Counted from the first letter of the stretch, positions 32,362 to 41,743 are shown. The stretch is DNA of 64,000 nt from Microbacterium sp. SL75 (GCF_026625865.1 NZ_CP113067.1:3348001-3412000); one strand, 5' to 3'. Made by a program: numbers and translations. Notes: a model not told the origin generated them from the letters alone.

Positions 32362-33408
32362 ATGACTCGTCTCGCCCCGGCATCGACCGCCCCCGTCGAC
32401 GCAGATCCGCGTCGACGGGGGCGGCGACGCGTGCTCTGGGTCGTCCTGTTCGCCGCGGCCCTGGCCGTCGTCGCCGTGCTCTCCGTGACGTTCGGAGCCC
32501 GTGACGTCGCACCCGCCGACATCTGGGCCGGCCTCACCGGCTCGACCGACACCGCGTCGGCCGCCGCGGTCGGCAAGCGCGTCCCGCGCACCATCCTCGC
32601 CATGCTCGTCGGTGCCGCCCTCGCCGTGGCCGGGGCCGTACTCCAGGGCGCCACGCGCAACCCTCTCGCCGACCCGCAGATCCTCGGGATCAACGGCGGT
32701 GCGTCGCTCGCGATCGTCTCGGGCATCGCGTTCTTCGGCCTCAGCTCGGCATCCGGCTACATCTGGACCGGCATGATCGGCGCGGCCGCGGCCGCCGTCT
32801 TCGTCTACGCGATCGGGTCGCTCGGTCGAGGCGGACCCACGCCCCTGCGCCTGGCTCTCGCCGGAGCCGTCACCGCCGTCGCGTTCAGCTCGCTGATCAG
32901 CGCGATTCTGCTCCCCCGCATCAACGTCATGAACGTCTTCCGCTTCTGGCAGATCGGCGGCGTGGGAGGCGCCACCCCCGACACGATCCTGCAGGTACTG
33001 CCCTTCCTTCTGGTGGGCCTCCTCGTCTGCCTCGCGAGCGCGTCGGCCCTGAACACCCTCGCTCTCGGCGACGAGCTCGCCGCGGGTCTCGGCGCTCGCG
33101 TCCGCACGGCGCGCCTCGTCGCCTCGGCAGGGGCGGTCATCCTGTGCGGCGCCGCGACGGCCGTGGCCGGTCCGATCGGCTTCGTCGGTCTCGTCGTCCC
33201 GCACATCTGCCGCCTGCTCGTGGGGGTCGACCATCGCTGGCTGCTCCCCGTCTCGGCCGCAGGCGGGGGCATCCTGCTCACCGTGTCCGACATCGTGGGG
33301 CGCGTCATCGCCCGCCCCGAAGAGATCGAGGTCGGCATCGTGACCGCGCTGATCGGCGCCCCCTTCTTCATCGCCCTCGTTCGTCGCCAGAAGATGAGGG
33401 CCCTGTGA
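32362..33408 (+). CDS. FecCD-type iron-siderophore permease 1
   Basis: 348 residues from the ATG at 32362 (MTRLAPASTA). About ten membrane helices with the FecCD signatures RVPRTILAMLVGAALAVAGA, LQGATRNPLADPQILGINGG and AGPIGFVGLVVPHICRLLVG. Pairs with permease 2; the next gene's GTG overlaps its stop (33405-33408). The N-terminus is Arg-rich (RRRGRRR) and cytosolic. Confidence 0.93.
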   Translation: MTRLAPASTAPVDADPRRRGRRRVLWVVLFAAALAVVAVLSVTFGARDVAPADIWAGLTGSTDTASAAAVGKRVPRTILAMLVGAALAVAGAVLQGATRNPLADPQILGINGGASLAIVSGIAFFGLSSASGYIWTGMIGAAAAAVFVYAIGSLGRGGPTPLRLALAGAVTAVAFSSLISAILLPRINVMNVFRFWQIGGVGGATPDTILQVLPFLLVGLLVCLASASALNTLALGDELAAGLGARVRTARLVASAGAVILCGAATAVAGPIGFVGLVVPHICRLLVGVDHRWLLPVSAAGGGILLTVSDIVGRVIARPEEIEVGIVTALIGAPFFIALVRRQKMRAL

Positions 33409-34481
33409 GCACGCACACCTCCCCACGGGTGGCCACCGCGAGCGTCGTGCCCGATGCCCTGGCATCCGTCGTCGCCGGCCGCCGCCGTCGCCGTCACCGT
33501 TGGACGCTCGTCACGGTCGTCCTCGCGATCGCGGTCGTCGTCGCCTTCGCCCTGTCGCTCATGATCGGCCAGACCTTCTACACCCCCGCCGAGGTATGGG
33601 GCGTGCTGAGCGGACAACGGGTGGCCGGCGCCTCGTTCACGGTCGGCGAACTGCGCCTTCCCCGCGCGCTGACCGGCCTTCTCACGGGACTCTGCTTCGG
33701 CATGGGCGGTGTCGTCTTCCAGTCGATGCTGCGTAACGCCCTCGCCAGCCCCGACGTGATCGGCATCAATACCGGCGCCAGCGCCGCGGCTGTCTTCGGC
33801 ATCGTCGTGCTGGGGTGGGGCGAGACCGCCGTCTCGGTCGTCGCGATGGCCGCGGCCCTCGCCGTCGCCCTGTCGATCTACCTCCTCGCCTACCGCAAGG
33901 GCGGGTCCGGTGCGCGGCTGATCCTCATCGGCATCGGCGTCGCCGCGATGTGCCAGGCGGTCGTGTCCTACGTCATCTCTCGCGCCGCCGAGTGGGACCT
34001 TCCCGCCGCGATGCGCTGGATCACCGGAAACCTCAACGACGCCACGTGGGACCGCGCCCTCCCGGTCGCCGGAGCCGTCGTCATCCTCGGACCGATCCTG
34101 CTCGCTCTGTCGGGCCGCCTCGAGATCCTGCGGATGGGCGACGACACCGCCGCCGCCGTCGGGCTCCCCGTCGAGCGCACGCGCCTGCTGCTCATCGTGG
34201 CGGCCGTGGGCCTGCTGGCCTTCGGCACCGCCGCGGCCGGTCCCATCGCCTTCGTGTCCTTCTTGGCGGGCCCCATCGCCGTACGCCTGCTCGGCCCCGT
34301 CGGCTCTCCCGTGCTCCCCGCCGGTCTCCTCGGCGCCCTGCTGGTGCTCGTGGCCGACTTCTGCGCCCAGTACGCGTTCGGAACGCGTCTGCCCGTGGGC
34401 GTCATCACCGGCGTGCTGGGCGCGCCGTATCTCATCTACCTGCTCGTTCGCAGCAGCCGAACCGGAGGAACCACGCTATGA
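33405..34481 (+). CDS. FecCD-type iron-siderophore permease 2
   Basis: 358 residues from GTG 33405 (MSTHTSPRVATA). FecCD family: LRLPRALTGLLTGLCFGMGG, FQSMLRNALASPDVIGINTG and AGPIAFVSFLAGPIAVRLLG. Forms the membrane channel with permease 1. The last codons overlap the ATPase start by ATGA. Confidence 0.93.
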   Translation: MSTHTSPRVATASVVPDALASVVAGRRRRRHRWTLVTVVLAIAVVVAFALSLMIGQTFYTPAEVWGVLSGQRVAGASFTVGELRLPRALTGLLTGLCFGMGGVVFQSMLRNALASPDVIGINTGASAAAVFGIVVLGWGETAVSVVAMAAALAVALSIYLLAYRKGGSGARLILIGIGVAAMCQAVVSYVISRAAEWDLPAAMRWITGNLNDATWDRALPVAGAVVILGPILLALSGRLEILRMGDDTAAAVGLPVERTRLLLIVAAVGLLAFGTAAAGPIAFVSFLAGPIAVRLLGPVGSPVLPAGLLGALLVLVADFCAQYAFGTRLPVGVITGVLGAPYLIYLLVRSSRTGGTTL

Positions 34482-35305
34482 CCGTCGAGCGCTCCCTGGT
34501 AGCCGAGGGCGTCACCCTCGGCTACGGAGACCGGACCATCGTCCACTCTCTCGACCTGGAGATCCCGCCGGGCAAGGTCACGACCATCGTCGGCGCGAAC
34601 GCGTGCGGCAAGTCGACGCTGCTCAAGGCCATGGCGCGCCTGCTCGCGCCCTCCGCGGGGCAGGTGCTGCTCGACGGCAAGTCCATCCACCGCCAGCCCA
34701 CCAAGCAGGTCGCGCGAGTGTTGGGGCTCCTCCCCCAGTCGCCGATCGCCCCCGACGGCATCGCCGTGTCCGATCTCGTCAGCCGCGGCCGCCACCCCCA
34801 CCAGGGCGCGCTGTCGCGCTGGACGAGCGCCGACGACGCCGCGGTGGCACGCGCCCTCGACGCCACCGACGTCGCGCACCTCGCCGACCGCCCCGTCGAC
34901 GAACTCAGCGGCGGCCAGCGCCAGCGCGTGTGGATCGCGATGGCCCTCGCTCAAGAGACCGACGTCCTGCTCCTCGACGAGCCGACGACGTTCCTCGACA
35001 TCAGCCACCAGATCGACGTCCTCGACCTGCTCGCCGACCTCAACCGCGACCGCGGAACCACGGTGGCCATGGTGCTCCACGACCTCAACCTCGCCGCCCG
35101 TTACGCCGACCACCTCGTGGCCATGGCGCAGGGCGAGGTCATCGCCGCCGGAGACCCCGCCGAGGTCCTCACCGAAGAGACCGTGCGCCGCGTCTTCGGC
35201 CTCGACAGCCGCGTCGTACCCGACCCGCTGACCGGGCGGCCCATGGTCATCCCGATCGGTCGGCACCACACGGTGGCCGAGCCGGAGCAGGCGCAGACGG
35301 CCTGA
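34478..35305 (+). CDS. iron-siderophore ABC transporter ATPase
   Basis: 275 residues from the ATG at 34478 (MTVERSLVAEGVTLGY), with GGAGGA upstream. Walker A GANACGKST (Ala/Cys instead of the usual GPNGxGKST), signature LSGGQRQRVWIAMALA, Walker B LLLDEPTTFLD, H-loop MVLHDLNLAA. FepC/FecE type. Last gene of the binding protein-permease-permease-ATPase operon; a strong terminator follows at 35317. Confidence 0.94.
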   Translation: MTVERSLVAEGVTLGYGDRTIVHSLDLEIPPGKVTTIVGANACGKSTLLKAMARLLAPSAGQVLLDGKSIHRQPTKQVARVLGLLPQSPIAPDGIAVSDLVSRGRHPHQGALSRWTSADDAAVARALDATDVAHLADRPVDELSGGQRQRVWIAMALAQETDVLLLDEPTTFLDISHQIDVLDLLADLNRDRGTTVAMVLHDLNLAARYADHLVAMAQGEVIAAGDPAEVLTEETVRRVFGLDSRVVPDPLTGRPMVIPIGRHHTVAEPEQAQTA

Positions 35306-35316
35306 CGCTCCGAGAA

Positions 35317-35352
35317 CGAGACAAGCCCCGGCCTCGGCCGGGGCTTGTCTCG
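35317..35352. terminator. strong bidirectional terminator between ATPase and SIP genes
   Basis: A 17-bp perfect stem CGAGACAAGCCCCGGCC / GGCCGGGGCTTGTCTCG separated by TC (functional loop formed by the innermost pairs). Lies between convergent genes. Confidence 0.88.
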
Positions 35353-35372
35353 TGGGGCGTGGAACGTGCCGC

Positions 35373-36302
35373 TTACGCCGTGCGCTCGACCTGACCCGCG
35401 CGCCAGTACCCCATGAACGCCACACGCCCGCGGTCGACGCCGCAGCCGGAGACGAGCATGCGGCGCAGCAGCTTCACCGTCGACGATTCGCCCGCGATCC
35501 AGGCGTAGAACTCCCCCTCGGCGTCGGCCGGGCTGTCCCACAGCAGCTCGACGTCGAGGTCGATGTCTTCGAGCACCTGCGGGCGGGGCGCGGCCGCCCG
35601 CGCCAGAACGTCACCGGATGCCGCGGTCCAGGCCTCCATGGCCTCGATCAACGCCTCGCCATGGGGCCGTTCGCCACGCGGAAGCCAGGTGACGCGCGCA
35701 TCGCCGCTTCGCACCGGAAGGGCGTCGTCGACATCGGGCACCTCGATGAACGCGTCGACCTCGAGACCCGGCTCGAGACCCTCAAGCACAGCGCAGATCG
35801 CCGGAGCGGCGGTCTCGTCGCCGGCCAGCACGATGCGACGAGCCGTACCGGGATGGAAGTCGATCCCCTGCGCCGACTCGGGGCTGCGCGCGTCGGGCCC
35901 GACGACCACGAGCTGGTCGCCGACGGTCGCGGCCTCGGCCCACGAACCCGCGGGGCCGGCGTCGTGGTGCACGACGAAGTCGATGTCGAGCTCGAGCGCC
36001 TCGGGATCGATCCGGCGCACGGTGTAGGTACGGAACGGCATCCGCTGCTCGTCGGGAAGGTCGCGCCAGCGGATGTACCACTCGCCGTTGGCGATGGCGT
36101 CCGGGTCCTCCTGCCCGATGTCGCAGACGGTGCCGTCGCGACCGGGCAGGACCAGCTTGACGCGCTGGTCGCGACGGTCGGTGCCGAAGACGTCGAAGTC
36201 GGGCGATGTGAACGTCACGCGCACGAAGTGCGGCGAGAGTCGCCGCGCTTCCTTCACCACGGCGACGTACGGGCGGTAGGCGGGACGCGTGGCAGTGATC
36301 AC
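35373..36302 (-). CDS. siderophore-interacting protein (flavin ferric reductase)
   Basis: 309 residues from GTG 36302 (MITATRPAYRPYVAVV). FAD-binding domain with RMPFRTYTVRR and HHDAGPAGSWAE, NAD(P)H/SIP domain with LAGDETAAPAICAVLE, and the C-terminal WIAGESSTVKLLRRML and GYWRAG. SIPs of the ViuB/YqjH family reduce ferric siderophores in the cytosol to release Fe(II). The iron box directly upstream (36307-36325) indicates iron-dependent repression. It complements the convergent uptake operon. Confidence 0.94.
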   Translation of the reverse strand: MITATRPAYRPYVAVVKEARRLSPHFVRVTFTSPDFDVFGTDRRDQRVKLVLPGRDGTVCDIGQEDPDAIANGEWYIRWRDLPDEQRMPFRTYTVRRIDPEALELDIDFVVHHDAGPAGSWAEAATVGDQLVVVGPDARSPESAQGIDFHPGTARRIVLAGDETAAPAICAVLEGLEPGLEVDAFIEVPDVDDALPVRSGDARVTWLPRGERPHGEALIEAMEAWTAASGDVLARAAAPRPQVLEDIDLDVELLWDSPADAEGEFYAWIAGESSTVKLLRRMLVSGCGVDRGRVAFMGYWRAGQVERTA

Positions 36303-36306
36303 GAGA

Positions 36307-36325
36307 TAAGGATACCCTTACCTTG
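36307..36325. promoter_or_regulatory. iron box (IdeR/DtxR-type) of the SIP gene
   Basis: On the minus strand CAAGGTAAGGGTATCCTTA, which fits TWAGGTWAGSCTWACCTWA at 16 of 19 positions. It lies 5-23 bp upstream of the SIP start, covering the promoter. Confidence 0.8.
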
Positions 36326-36371
36326 TCCCGAATGCCACGCCGCTGCCTCGACGACGAGGTACCCCGCCGGG

Positions 36372-37535
36372 CTATCCGCGATCGACGAGTCCCCCGATGC
36401 GCTCTATCGCCTCGCGCAGCACCTCGGGCGCGCACCCGACGTTGATGCGCACGTGCCCCACGCCCTCGACACCGAAGAGCGGCCCGTGATGCAGGGCCAC
36501 CTGGGCCTCGCGACGGATGAACGGAGCGGGGTTGTCGCCCCAGCCGTACGCCGAGACGTCGACCCACGCGAGGAACCCCGCCTCGGGAACGCGATAGCGC
36601 GCAAGCGGCAGATGCTCGGCGAGCAGGTCGGCGAGCAGCCGGCGATTGGAATCCAGGGCCACGAGCAGCGACGCGAGCCACTCGTCGCTGTCGACGGAGA
36701 ACGCCGCGCGATTTGCGATGACGCCGAACAGCCCCGCTCGCCACTCCACCTCCCACGGGAGCCCGCGGACGACGGCGGCCGTGTCCTCCGCCCCCGTCAC
36801 GATGACCGCGCACTTGAGGCCGGCGAGGTTGTACGTCTTGCTCGCGCTCGTCACGGTGTAGCCGACCGCGGCGGCATCGTCGCCGGCATCCAGGAAGGGG
36901 GTGAACACCGCCGGGGCGTGAGTGAGCGGCGCGTGGATCTCGTCGCTGACCACGCTGGCGCCGTAACGCCGGGCCAGACGCGCGAGGGCCGCGAGCGACT
37001 CACGCGAGTGCACGGTTCCGGTCGGGTTGTGCGGGTTGCACAGCAGCACGGCACGCGCGCCCCCGGCCAGCGCCCGCTCGATGCCATCGAGATCCAGACT
37101 CCACCGTTCGCCGTCGTCCACCAGCGGGACGCGCTCGACCACGGCCCCCGCCTCCTCGACGGTGTCGTAGAACGGCGGATACACCGGCGGCGTCACGACC
37201 ACCCGGTCGCCGGGCGAGGTCACCGCGCGCAGCACCTCGACGACGCCCATCATCACGTCGCCCGTCCAGCGGATGCGCGCCGCATCCGGCCGCCACCCCC
37301 ACTGCCGCTCGGCGAAGTCGGCGAAGTCGAGATCGATGCCCGGTCGCGGCGGGGTGTACCCCGTGTCACCGATCTCGACGGCCCGGTGCAGAGCGTTCGT
37401 GATGGCCGGCGCGAGCGGAAAATCGGTCTCGGCCACGAACATCGGGATCACGTCATCGTCGTAGGAACGCCATTTCGTGCTGCTGCGCTGGCGCAGAAGT
37501 TCGAGCGGCAGGGCCTGCAACGGGAGAACGCTCAT
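36372..37535 (-). CDS. MalY/PatB-type PLP-dependent aminotransferase/C-S lyase
   Basis: 387 residues. Aspartate-aminotransferase fold type I with the MalY-type opening STKWRSYDDDVIPMFVAE, substrate/PLP loops LLCNPHNPTGTVHSRE and VVSDEIHAPLTH, Schiff-base Lys233 in SASKTYNLAGLK. The KW motif early in the chain and the Asp-Glu-Ile-His pattern point to a cystathionine beta-lyase/cysteine-conjugate lyase rather than a cysteine desulfurase. Adjacent to the suf operon on the same strand but 118 bp beyond sufT, behind a possible terminator. Confidence 0.88.
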   Translation of the reverse strand: MSVLPLQALPLELLRQRSSTKWRSYDDDVIPMFVAETDFPLAPAITNALHRAVEIGDTGYTPPRPGIDLDFADFAERQWGWRPDAARIRWTGDVMMGVVEVLRAVTSPGDRVVVTPPVYPPFYDTVEEAGAVVERVPLVDDGERWSLDLDGIERALAGGARAVLLCNPHNPTGTVHSRESLAALARLARRYGASVVSDEIHAPLTHAPAVFTPFLDAGDDAAAVGYTVTSASKTYNLAGLKCAVIVTGAEDTAAVVRGLPWEVEWRAGLFGVIANRAAFSVDSDEWLASLLVALDSNRRLLADLLAEHLPLARYRVPEAGFLAWVDVSAYGWGDNPAPFIRREAQVALHHGPLFGVEGVGHVRINVGCAPEVLREAIERIGGLVDRG

Positions 37536-37614
37536 GCGAAAAGCCTAACGAGAGCCCCGGATGCCGAGCATCCGGCGCGTCAGAGGAGGACACACGGCGC
37601 GCAAGGAACCACGA

Positions 37615-37640
37615 ACGCCCACCCCCGGAGGGATGGGCGT
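37615..37640 (-). terminator. possible terminator of the suf operon
   Basis: ACGCCCA (37615-37621) pairs with TGGGCGT (37634-37640), extended by a CCC/GGG inner pairing. Lies 14 bp after the sufT stop on the minus strand. Confidence 0.55.
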
Positions 37641-37653
37641 CCATGAGAGGGTC

Positions 37654-37983
37654 TCAGATCGCGAAACCGAGGGCGCGCATCATGTCGCGGCCGTCGTCGG
37701 TGATCCGTTCGGGGCCCCACGGCGGCATCCACACCCAGTTGATGCGGAAGCGTTCCACGACGTTGTCGAGGGCCTGGGCCGTCTGCTCTTCGAGCACGTC
37801 GGTCAGCGGGCAGCCGGCCGAGGTAAGGGTCATGTGGATGACGAGCGCGTCGTTCTCGTCATCCCACGCGAGATCGTAGATGAGGCCGAGGTCGACGACG
37901 TTGATCCCCAGTTCGGGGTCCATGACGTCTTTGAGAGCCTCGGTGACCTCGTCGTACTTCTCGGGAGCGAGGGTTGCGGTCAT
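37654..37983 (-). CDS. sufT: metal-sulfur cluster assembly factor SufT (DUF59/MIP18)
   Basis: 109 residues. DUF59 core DPELGINVVDLGLIYDLAW, the conserved Cys in LTSAGCPLTDVLEEQ, and the terminal WMPPWGPERITDDGRDMMRA. SufT-like proteins help Fe-S maturation. Located at the end of the suf operon, 9 bp after sufC. Confidence 0.93.
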   Translation of the reverse strand: MTATLAPEKYDEVTEALKDVMDPELGINVVDLGLIYDLAWDDENDALVIHMTLTSAGCPLTDVLEEQTAQALDNVVERFRINWVWMPPWGPERITDDGRDMMRALGFAI

Positions 37984-37992
37984 GTAACGATC

Positions 37993-38763
37993 CTACGCGT
38001 CGATCGGCGTACCGGCCTCGAGGAAGCGGTCGTAACCCTCTTCTTCGAGTCGGTCGGCGAGCTCGGGCCCGCCCTCTTCGACGATGCGGCCCTTGACGAC
38101 CACGTGCACGAAGTCGGGGCGGATGTAGCGCAGGATTCGCGTGTAGTGGGTGATGAGCAGCACACCGAGATCGGTCTGCTCCTTCGCGCGGTTCACACCC
38201 TCGGACACGATCTTCAGCGCGTCGACGTCGAGACCCGAGTCGGTCTCGTCGAGCACGGCGATCTTCGGCTTGAGAAGCTCGAGCTGGAGGATCTCGTGAC
38301 GCTTCTTCTCGCCGCCCGAGAAGCCCTCGTTCACATTGCGGGAGGCGAACTTCGGGTCCATGCGGAGGTTCTCCATGGCGCCCTTGACGTCCTTGGTCCA
38401 CGAGCGGATCGCCGGGGCCTCGCCGTCGATGGCCGTCTTGGCGGTGCGCAGGAAGTTCGTGACGGTGACGCCGGGGATCTCGACCGGGTACTGCATCGCC
38501 AGGAAGAGGCCCGCGCGAGCGCGCTCGTCGACGCTCATCTCGAGGACGTCCTCGCCGTCGAGCGTGATGGAGCCGCTCGTGACGGTGTACTTGGGGTGAC
38601 CGGCGATCGTGTACGCCAGGGTCGACTTGCCCGAGCCGTTGGGGCCCATGATCGCGTGGGTCTCACCGGTGCGCATGGTGAGCGTCACGCCGTTGAGGAT
38701 CGGGGTCGTACCGTTCTCCGTCTCGACCGTCACGTGGAGGTCGCGGATCTCGAGGACAGACAT
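37993..38763 (-). CDS. sufC: SUF Fe-S assembly ATPase
   Basis: 256 residues from the ATG at 38763. Walker A GPNGSGKST (residues 40-48), ABC signature FSGGEKKRHEILQLELL, Walker B AVLDETDSGLD; the SufC-specific PKYTVTSGSITLDGEDVLEM and QYPVEIPGVTVTNFLR are present. Energises the SufBD scaffold. The Rieske protein gene is inserted between sufD and sufC. Confidence 0.97.
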   Translation of the reverse strand: MSVLEIRDLHVTVETENGTTPILNGVTLTMRTGETHAIMGPNGSGKSTLAYTIAGHPKYTVTSGSITLDGEDVLEMSVDERARAGLFLAMQYPVEIPGVTVTNFLRTAKTAIDGEAPAIRSWTKDVKGAMENLRMDPKFASRNVNEGFSGGEKKRHEILQLELLKPKIAVLDETDSGLDVDALKIVSEGVNRAKEQTDLGVLLITHYTRILRYIRPDFVHVVVKGRIVEEGGPELADRLEEEGYDRFLEAGTPIDA

Positions 38764-38804
38764 GGTGTTCCTTACTCGTAAATTCTGGGGGTCGTGGGCG
38801 CGGC

Positions 38805-39134
38805 TCAGGCCGTCGCCTTGGTGACGGACGGATCGATGAGCACGTCGTCTCCGTCGATCACGACCTCGTACACGGGAACCGGCTCGTAAGCCGGGAGGTT
38901 CAGCGGGCGACCGGTCTTCAGCGAGAACGCCGAGCCGTGGGCCCAGCACTCCAGGGTCTCTCCCTCGACGAAGCCGTCGGAGAGCGAGATGTCGCCGTGC
39001 GTGCACACGTCGCCGATCGCGTGGACATCGCCGTTGCCGTCGAGGACGACGGCGATCGCGACACCGTCGATCTCGACGCGGTGCGCCTCGTCTTGCGTGA
39101 GGTCGCTGAGGGCGCAGGCGCGGGAGGCGCTCAC
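38805..39134 (-). CDS. Rieske-type [2Fe-2S] ferredoxin in the suf operon
   Basis: 109 residues from GTG 39134 (overlaps the sufD stop, GTGA). Rieske cluster motifs CTHGDISLSDGF and ECWAHGSAF (C-x-H ... C-x2-H). Similar to ferredoxin subunits of ring-hydroxylating oxygenases, but no oxygenase is nearby. In actinobacterial suf operons this gene is typically present between sufD and sufC; it may carry electrons to the assembly machinery. Role inferred. Confidence 0.92.
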   Translation of the reverse strand: MSASRACALSDLTQDEAHRVEIDGVAIAVVLDGNGDVHAIGDVCTHGDISLSDGFVEGETLECWAHGSAFSLKTGRPLNLPAYEPVPVYEVVIDGDDVLIDPSVTKATA

Positions 39135-40324
39135 GCCGGGGCTCCCGCGGCCAGCTCGTGCTCGATGGCCTCGATGAGCTCGATCTCGAGCTCGGGGATG
39201 CCGATGCGCTGCACGATCTCGCTGAGGAAGCCGAGCACGACGAGGCGGCGAGCCTCGTCTTCCGCGATGCCGCGAGCCTGCAGGTAGAACAGCTGCTCGT
39301 CGTCGAAACGCCCCGTGGCGCTGGCGTGGCCGGCGCCCTGGATGTCGCCCGTCTCGATCTCGAGGTTCGGGATCGAGTCGGCGCGAGCACCGTCGGTGAG
39401 AACGAGGTTGCGGTTGGCCTCGTAGGAGTCGGTGCCCGTGGCATCCGGTCCGATGAGGACATCGCCGATCCACACGCTGCGCGCGCTCTCGCCCTGCAGG
39501 GCGCCCTTGTACAGCACGTCGCCGACCGTGTGCGGTCCCTTGTGATGCAGGTAGACCTGCGACTCGAGGTGCTGACCGGCGTCGGCGAACGACAGGCCGT
39601 ACAGGCGTCCCTCGGCGCCGGGTCCCGACAGCTCCACCGAGGGGTTCACGCGCACGACGCCGCCGCCGAAGCTCACCACGACGTGCGTGAGCTTGGCGTC
39701 GCGGTCGACACGAGCCTGGTGGGATGCCGCGTGCACGGCGTCGTCGTTCCAGCGCTGCACCGAGACGACGGTGAGATCGGCGCCGTCGCGCACGATGATC
39801 TCGACGTTCTGCGCGTGGTTCGCGGTGCCCTCGTGACGCAGCACCACGGTGCCGCGCGAGTTCGGCTGCGCCTCGATCACGACGTGGGCGTGCGCGAGGC
39901 CGCCCGTGCCGGTCAGGCGAACGACGACGGGCTCGTCGAGCTCGACGTTCGCGGGGATACGCAGCAGCGGCGCCTCGGCCTCGTGCTGCCAGGCGAGGGC
40001 GGCGGTGAGGTCTTCCGGACGGAAGTGCTCGCCACGCGGAGCCTCACCGGCGGCCAGCCGCAGCTGCTCGACGGCGGCGGGGGCGCTCACCTCGACCGAG
40101 ACGACGCCCGAGGGGCCCGCCTCGTCGACGAACAGCGGCGCGAGCCGGGCGATGGGCGTCAGCTTCCAGTTGACCTCGCGGCCCGTGGGCACGCCGAAGT
40201 CAGCCGGATCGAACGAGGTCGGTCGCTCGGAGCGCGTCTGCACCGGAACGACGGATGCCACGAGTGCGGCGGGGTCGATATGCCCCTCCGCGGCGGCTGC
40301 GGGGGTCTGAGTCGCAGTCGTCAT
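39131..40324 (-). CDS. sufD: SufD, Fe-S scaffold subunit
   Basis: 397 residues. The SufBD-type beta-helix core is visible as DLTVVSVQRWNDDAVHAAS, HHKGPHTVGDVLYKGALQGE and the conserved ATGRFDDEQLFYLQARGI near the C-terminus. Forms the SufBC2D scaffold with sufB immediately upstream. The N-terminal ~25 residues are low-complexity (TTATQTPAAAA). Confidence 0.96.
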   Translation of the reverse strand: MTTATQTPAAAAEGHIDPAALVASVVPVQTRSERPTSFDPADFGVPTGREVNWKLTPIARLAPLFVDEAGPSGVVSVEVSAPAAVEQLRLAAGEAPRGEHFRPEDLTAALAWQHEAEAPLLRIPANVELDEPVVVRLTGTGGLAHAHVVIEAQPNSRGTVVLRHEGTANHAQNVEIIVRDGADLTVVSVQRWNDDAVHAASHQARVDRDAKLTHVVVSFGGGVVRVNPSVELSGPGAEGRLYGLSFADAGQHLESQVYLHHKGPHTVGDVLYKGALQGESARSVWIGDVLIGPDATGTDSYEANRNLVLTDGARADSIPNLEIETGDIQGAGHASATGRFDDEQLFYLQARGIAEDEARRLVVLGFLSEIVQRIGIPELEIELIEAIEHELAAGAPA

Positions 40325-41743
40325 TTAGCCTACGGATCCTTCCATGCCCATCTCGATGAGCTTGTTGAGCTCGAGCGCGTATTCCATCGGCAGCTCGCGA
40401 GCGATCGGCTCGATGAAGCCGCGCACGATCATGGCCATGGCCTCGTCTTCGGGCATACCGCGCGACTGCAGGTAGAACAGCTGCTCTTCGCTGACCTTGG
40501 AGACCGTGGCCTCGTGGCCGAGCTGCACGTCGTCGACGCGGATGTCGATCGCGGGATAGGTGTCGCTGCGCGAGATCGTGTCGACCAGCAGGGCGTCGCA
40601 ACGCACCGTGTTCGCGGAGTGGTGCGCATTGGCATCCACTCGGACCTCACCGCGGTAGCCCGCCCGACCGCCACCGCGGGCGATCGACTTCGAGACGATC
40701 GACGACTGCGTGTAGGGCGCCATGTGGATCATCTTCGCGCCGGCGTCCTGGTGCTGGCCGGGACCGGCGAAGGCGACCGAGAGGGTCTCGCCCTTGGCGT
40801 GCTCACCCATGAGGTAGATGGAGGGGTACTTCATCGTGACCTTGGAGCCGATGTTGCCGTCGACCCACTCCATGGTCGCGCCCTCGTGCGCGATGGCGCG
40901 CTTGGTGACGAGGTTGTAGACGTTGTTCGACCAGTTCTGGATCGTCGTGTAGCGAACGCGGGCGTTCTTCTTCACGATGATCTCGACCACGGCCGAGTGC
41001 AGCGAGTCGCTCTTGTAGATGGGAGCGGTGCAGCCCTCGATGTAGTGGACGTAGCTGTCCTCGTCGGCGATGATCAGCGTCCGCTCGAACTGACCCATGT
41101 TCTCGGTGTTGATGCGGAAGTACGCCTGGAGGGGGATCTCGACGTGCACGCCCTTAGGGACGTAGACGAAGGAGCCGCCCGACCAGACCGCCGTGTTCAG
41201 AGCGGCGAACTTGTTGTCTCCGGCGGGGATGACGGTGCCGAAGTACTCTTCGAAGAATTCGGGGTGCTCGCGCAGAGCGGTGTCGGTGTCCATGAAGATG
41301 ACACCCTGCTGCTCGAGGTCCTCGCGGATCTGGTGGTAGACCACCTCGGACTCGTACTGCGCGGCGACGCCGGCGACGAGGCGCTGACGCTCGGCCTCGG
41401 GGATGCCGAGCTTCTCGTAGGTGTTGCGGATCTCTTCCGGAAGGTCTTCCCAGGTCTGCGCCTGCTTCTCGGTCGAGCGCACGAAGTACTTGATGTTGTC
41501 GAAGTCGATCTCCGACAGGTCTGCACCCCAGGTGGGCATGGGCTTGCGGCCGAAGAGCTGGTAGCCCTTCAGGCGCGTCTTCAGCATCCACTCGGGCTCG
41601 GACTTGAGGGCGGAGATCCCGCGCACCACGTCCTCGTTGATCCCGCGCTGCGCGATCGCGCCGGCGGCATCGGTGTCGTGCCAGCCGAACTCGTATTGCC
41701 CCAGGCTTTCGAGCTCGGGTCGGTCGATGAGTACATCGGACAT
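40325..41743 (-). CDS. sufB: SufB, Fe-S scaffold subunit
   Basis: 472 residues from the ATG at 41743 ([10 protein letters not shown]), with a GGAGAG site ten bases upstream; the in-frame GTG at 41752 lies too close to that site. SufB blocks: [60 protein letters not shown] and [20 protein letters not shown]. The Cys in EGCTAP is the typical scaffold cysteine. First gene of the suf operon; divergent to heme A synthase. No sufR-type repressor gene precedes it. Confidence 0.97.
   Translation of the reverse strand: MSDVLIDRPELESLGQYEFGWHDTDAAGAIAQRGINEDVVRGISALKSEPEWMLKTRLKGYQLFGRKPMPTWGADLSEIDFDNIKYFVRSTEKQAQTWEDLPEEIRNTYEKLGIPEAERQRLVAGVAAQYESEVVYHQIREDLEQQGVIFMDTDTALREHPEFFEEYFGTVIPAGDNKFAALNTAVWSGGSFVYVPKGVHVEIPLQAYFRINTENMGQFERTLIIADEDSYVHYIEGCTAPIYKSDSLHSAVVEIIVKKNARVRYTTIQNWSNNVYNLVTKRAIAHEGATMEWVDGNIGSKVTMKYPSIYLMGEHAKGETLSVAFAGPGQHQDAGAKMIHMAPYTQSSIVSKSIARGGGRAGYRGEVRVDANAHHSANTVRCDALLVDTISRSDTYPAIDIRVDDVQLGHEATVSKVSEEQLFYLQSRGMPEDEAMAMIVRGFIEPIARELPMEYALELNKLIEMGMEGSVG

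Noticed and set aside
36372-37535. PLP enzyme beside suf operon as the cysteine desulfurase SufS
   Set aside because: Opening motif and Schiff-base context are MalY/PatB type; SufS signatures are missing.
35352-37646. 764-residue plus-strand open frame over SIP and MalY genes
   Set aside because: Composition typical of antisense GC-rich frames; spans two unrelated genes and a terminator.
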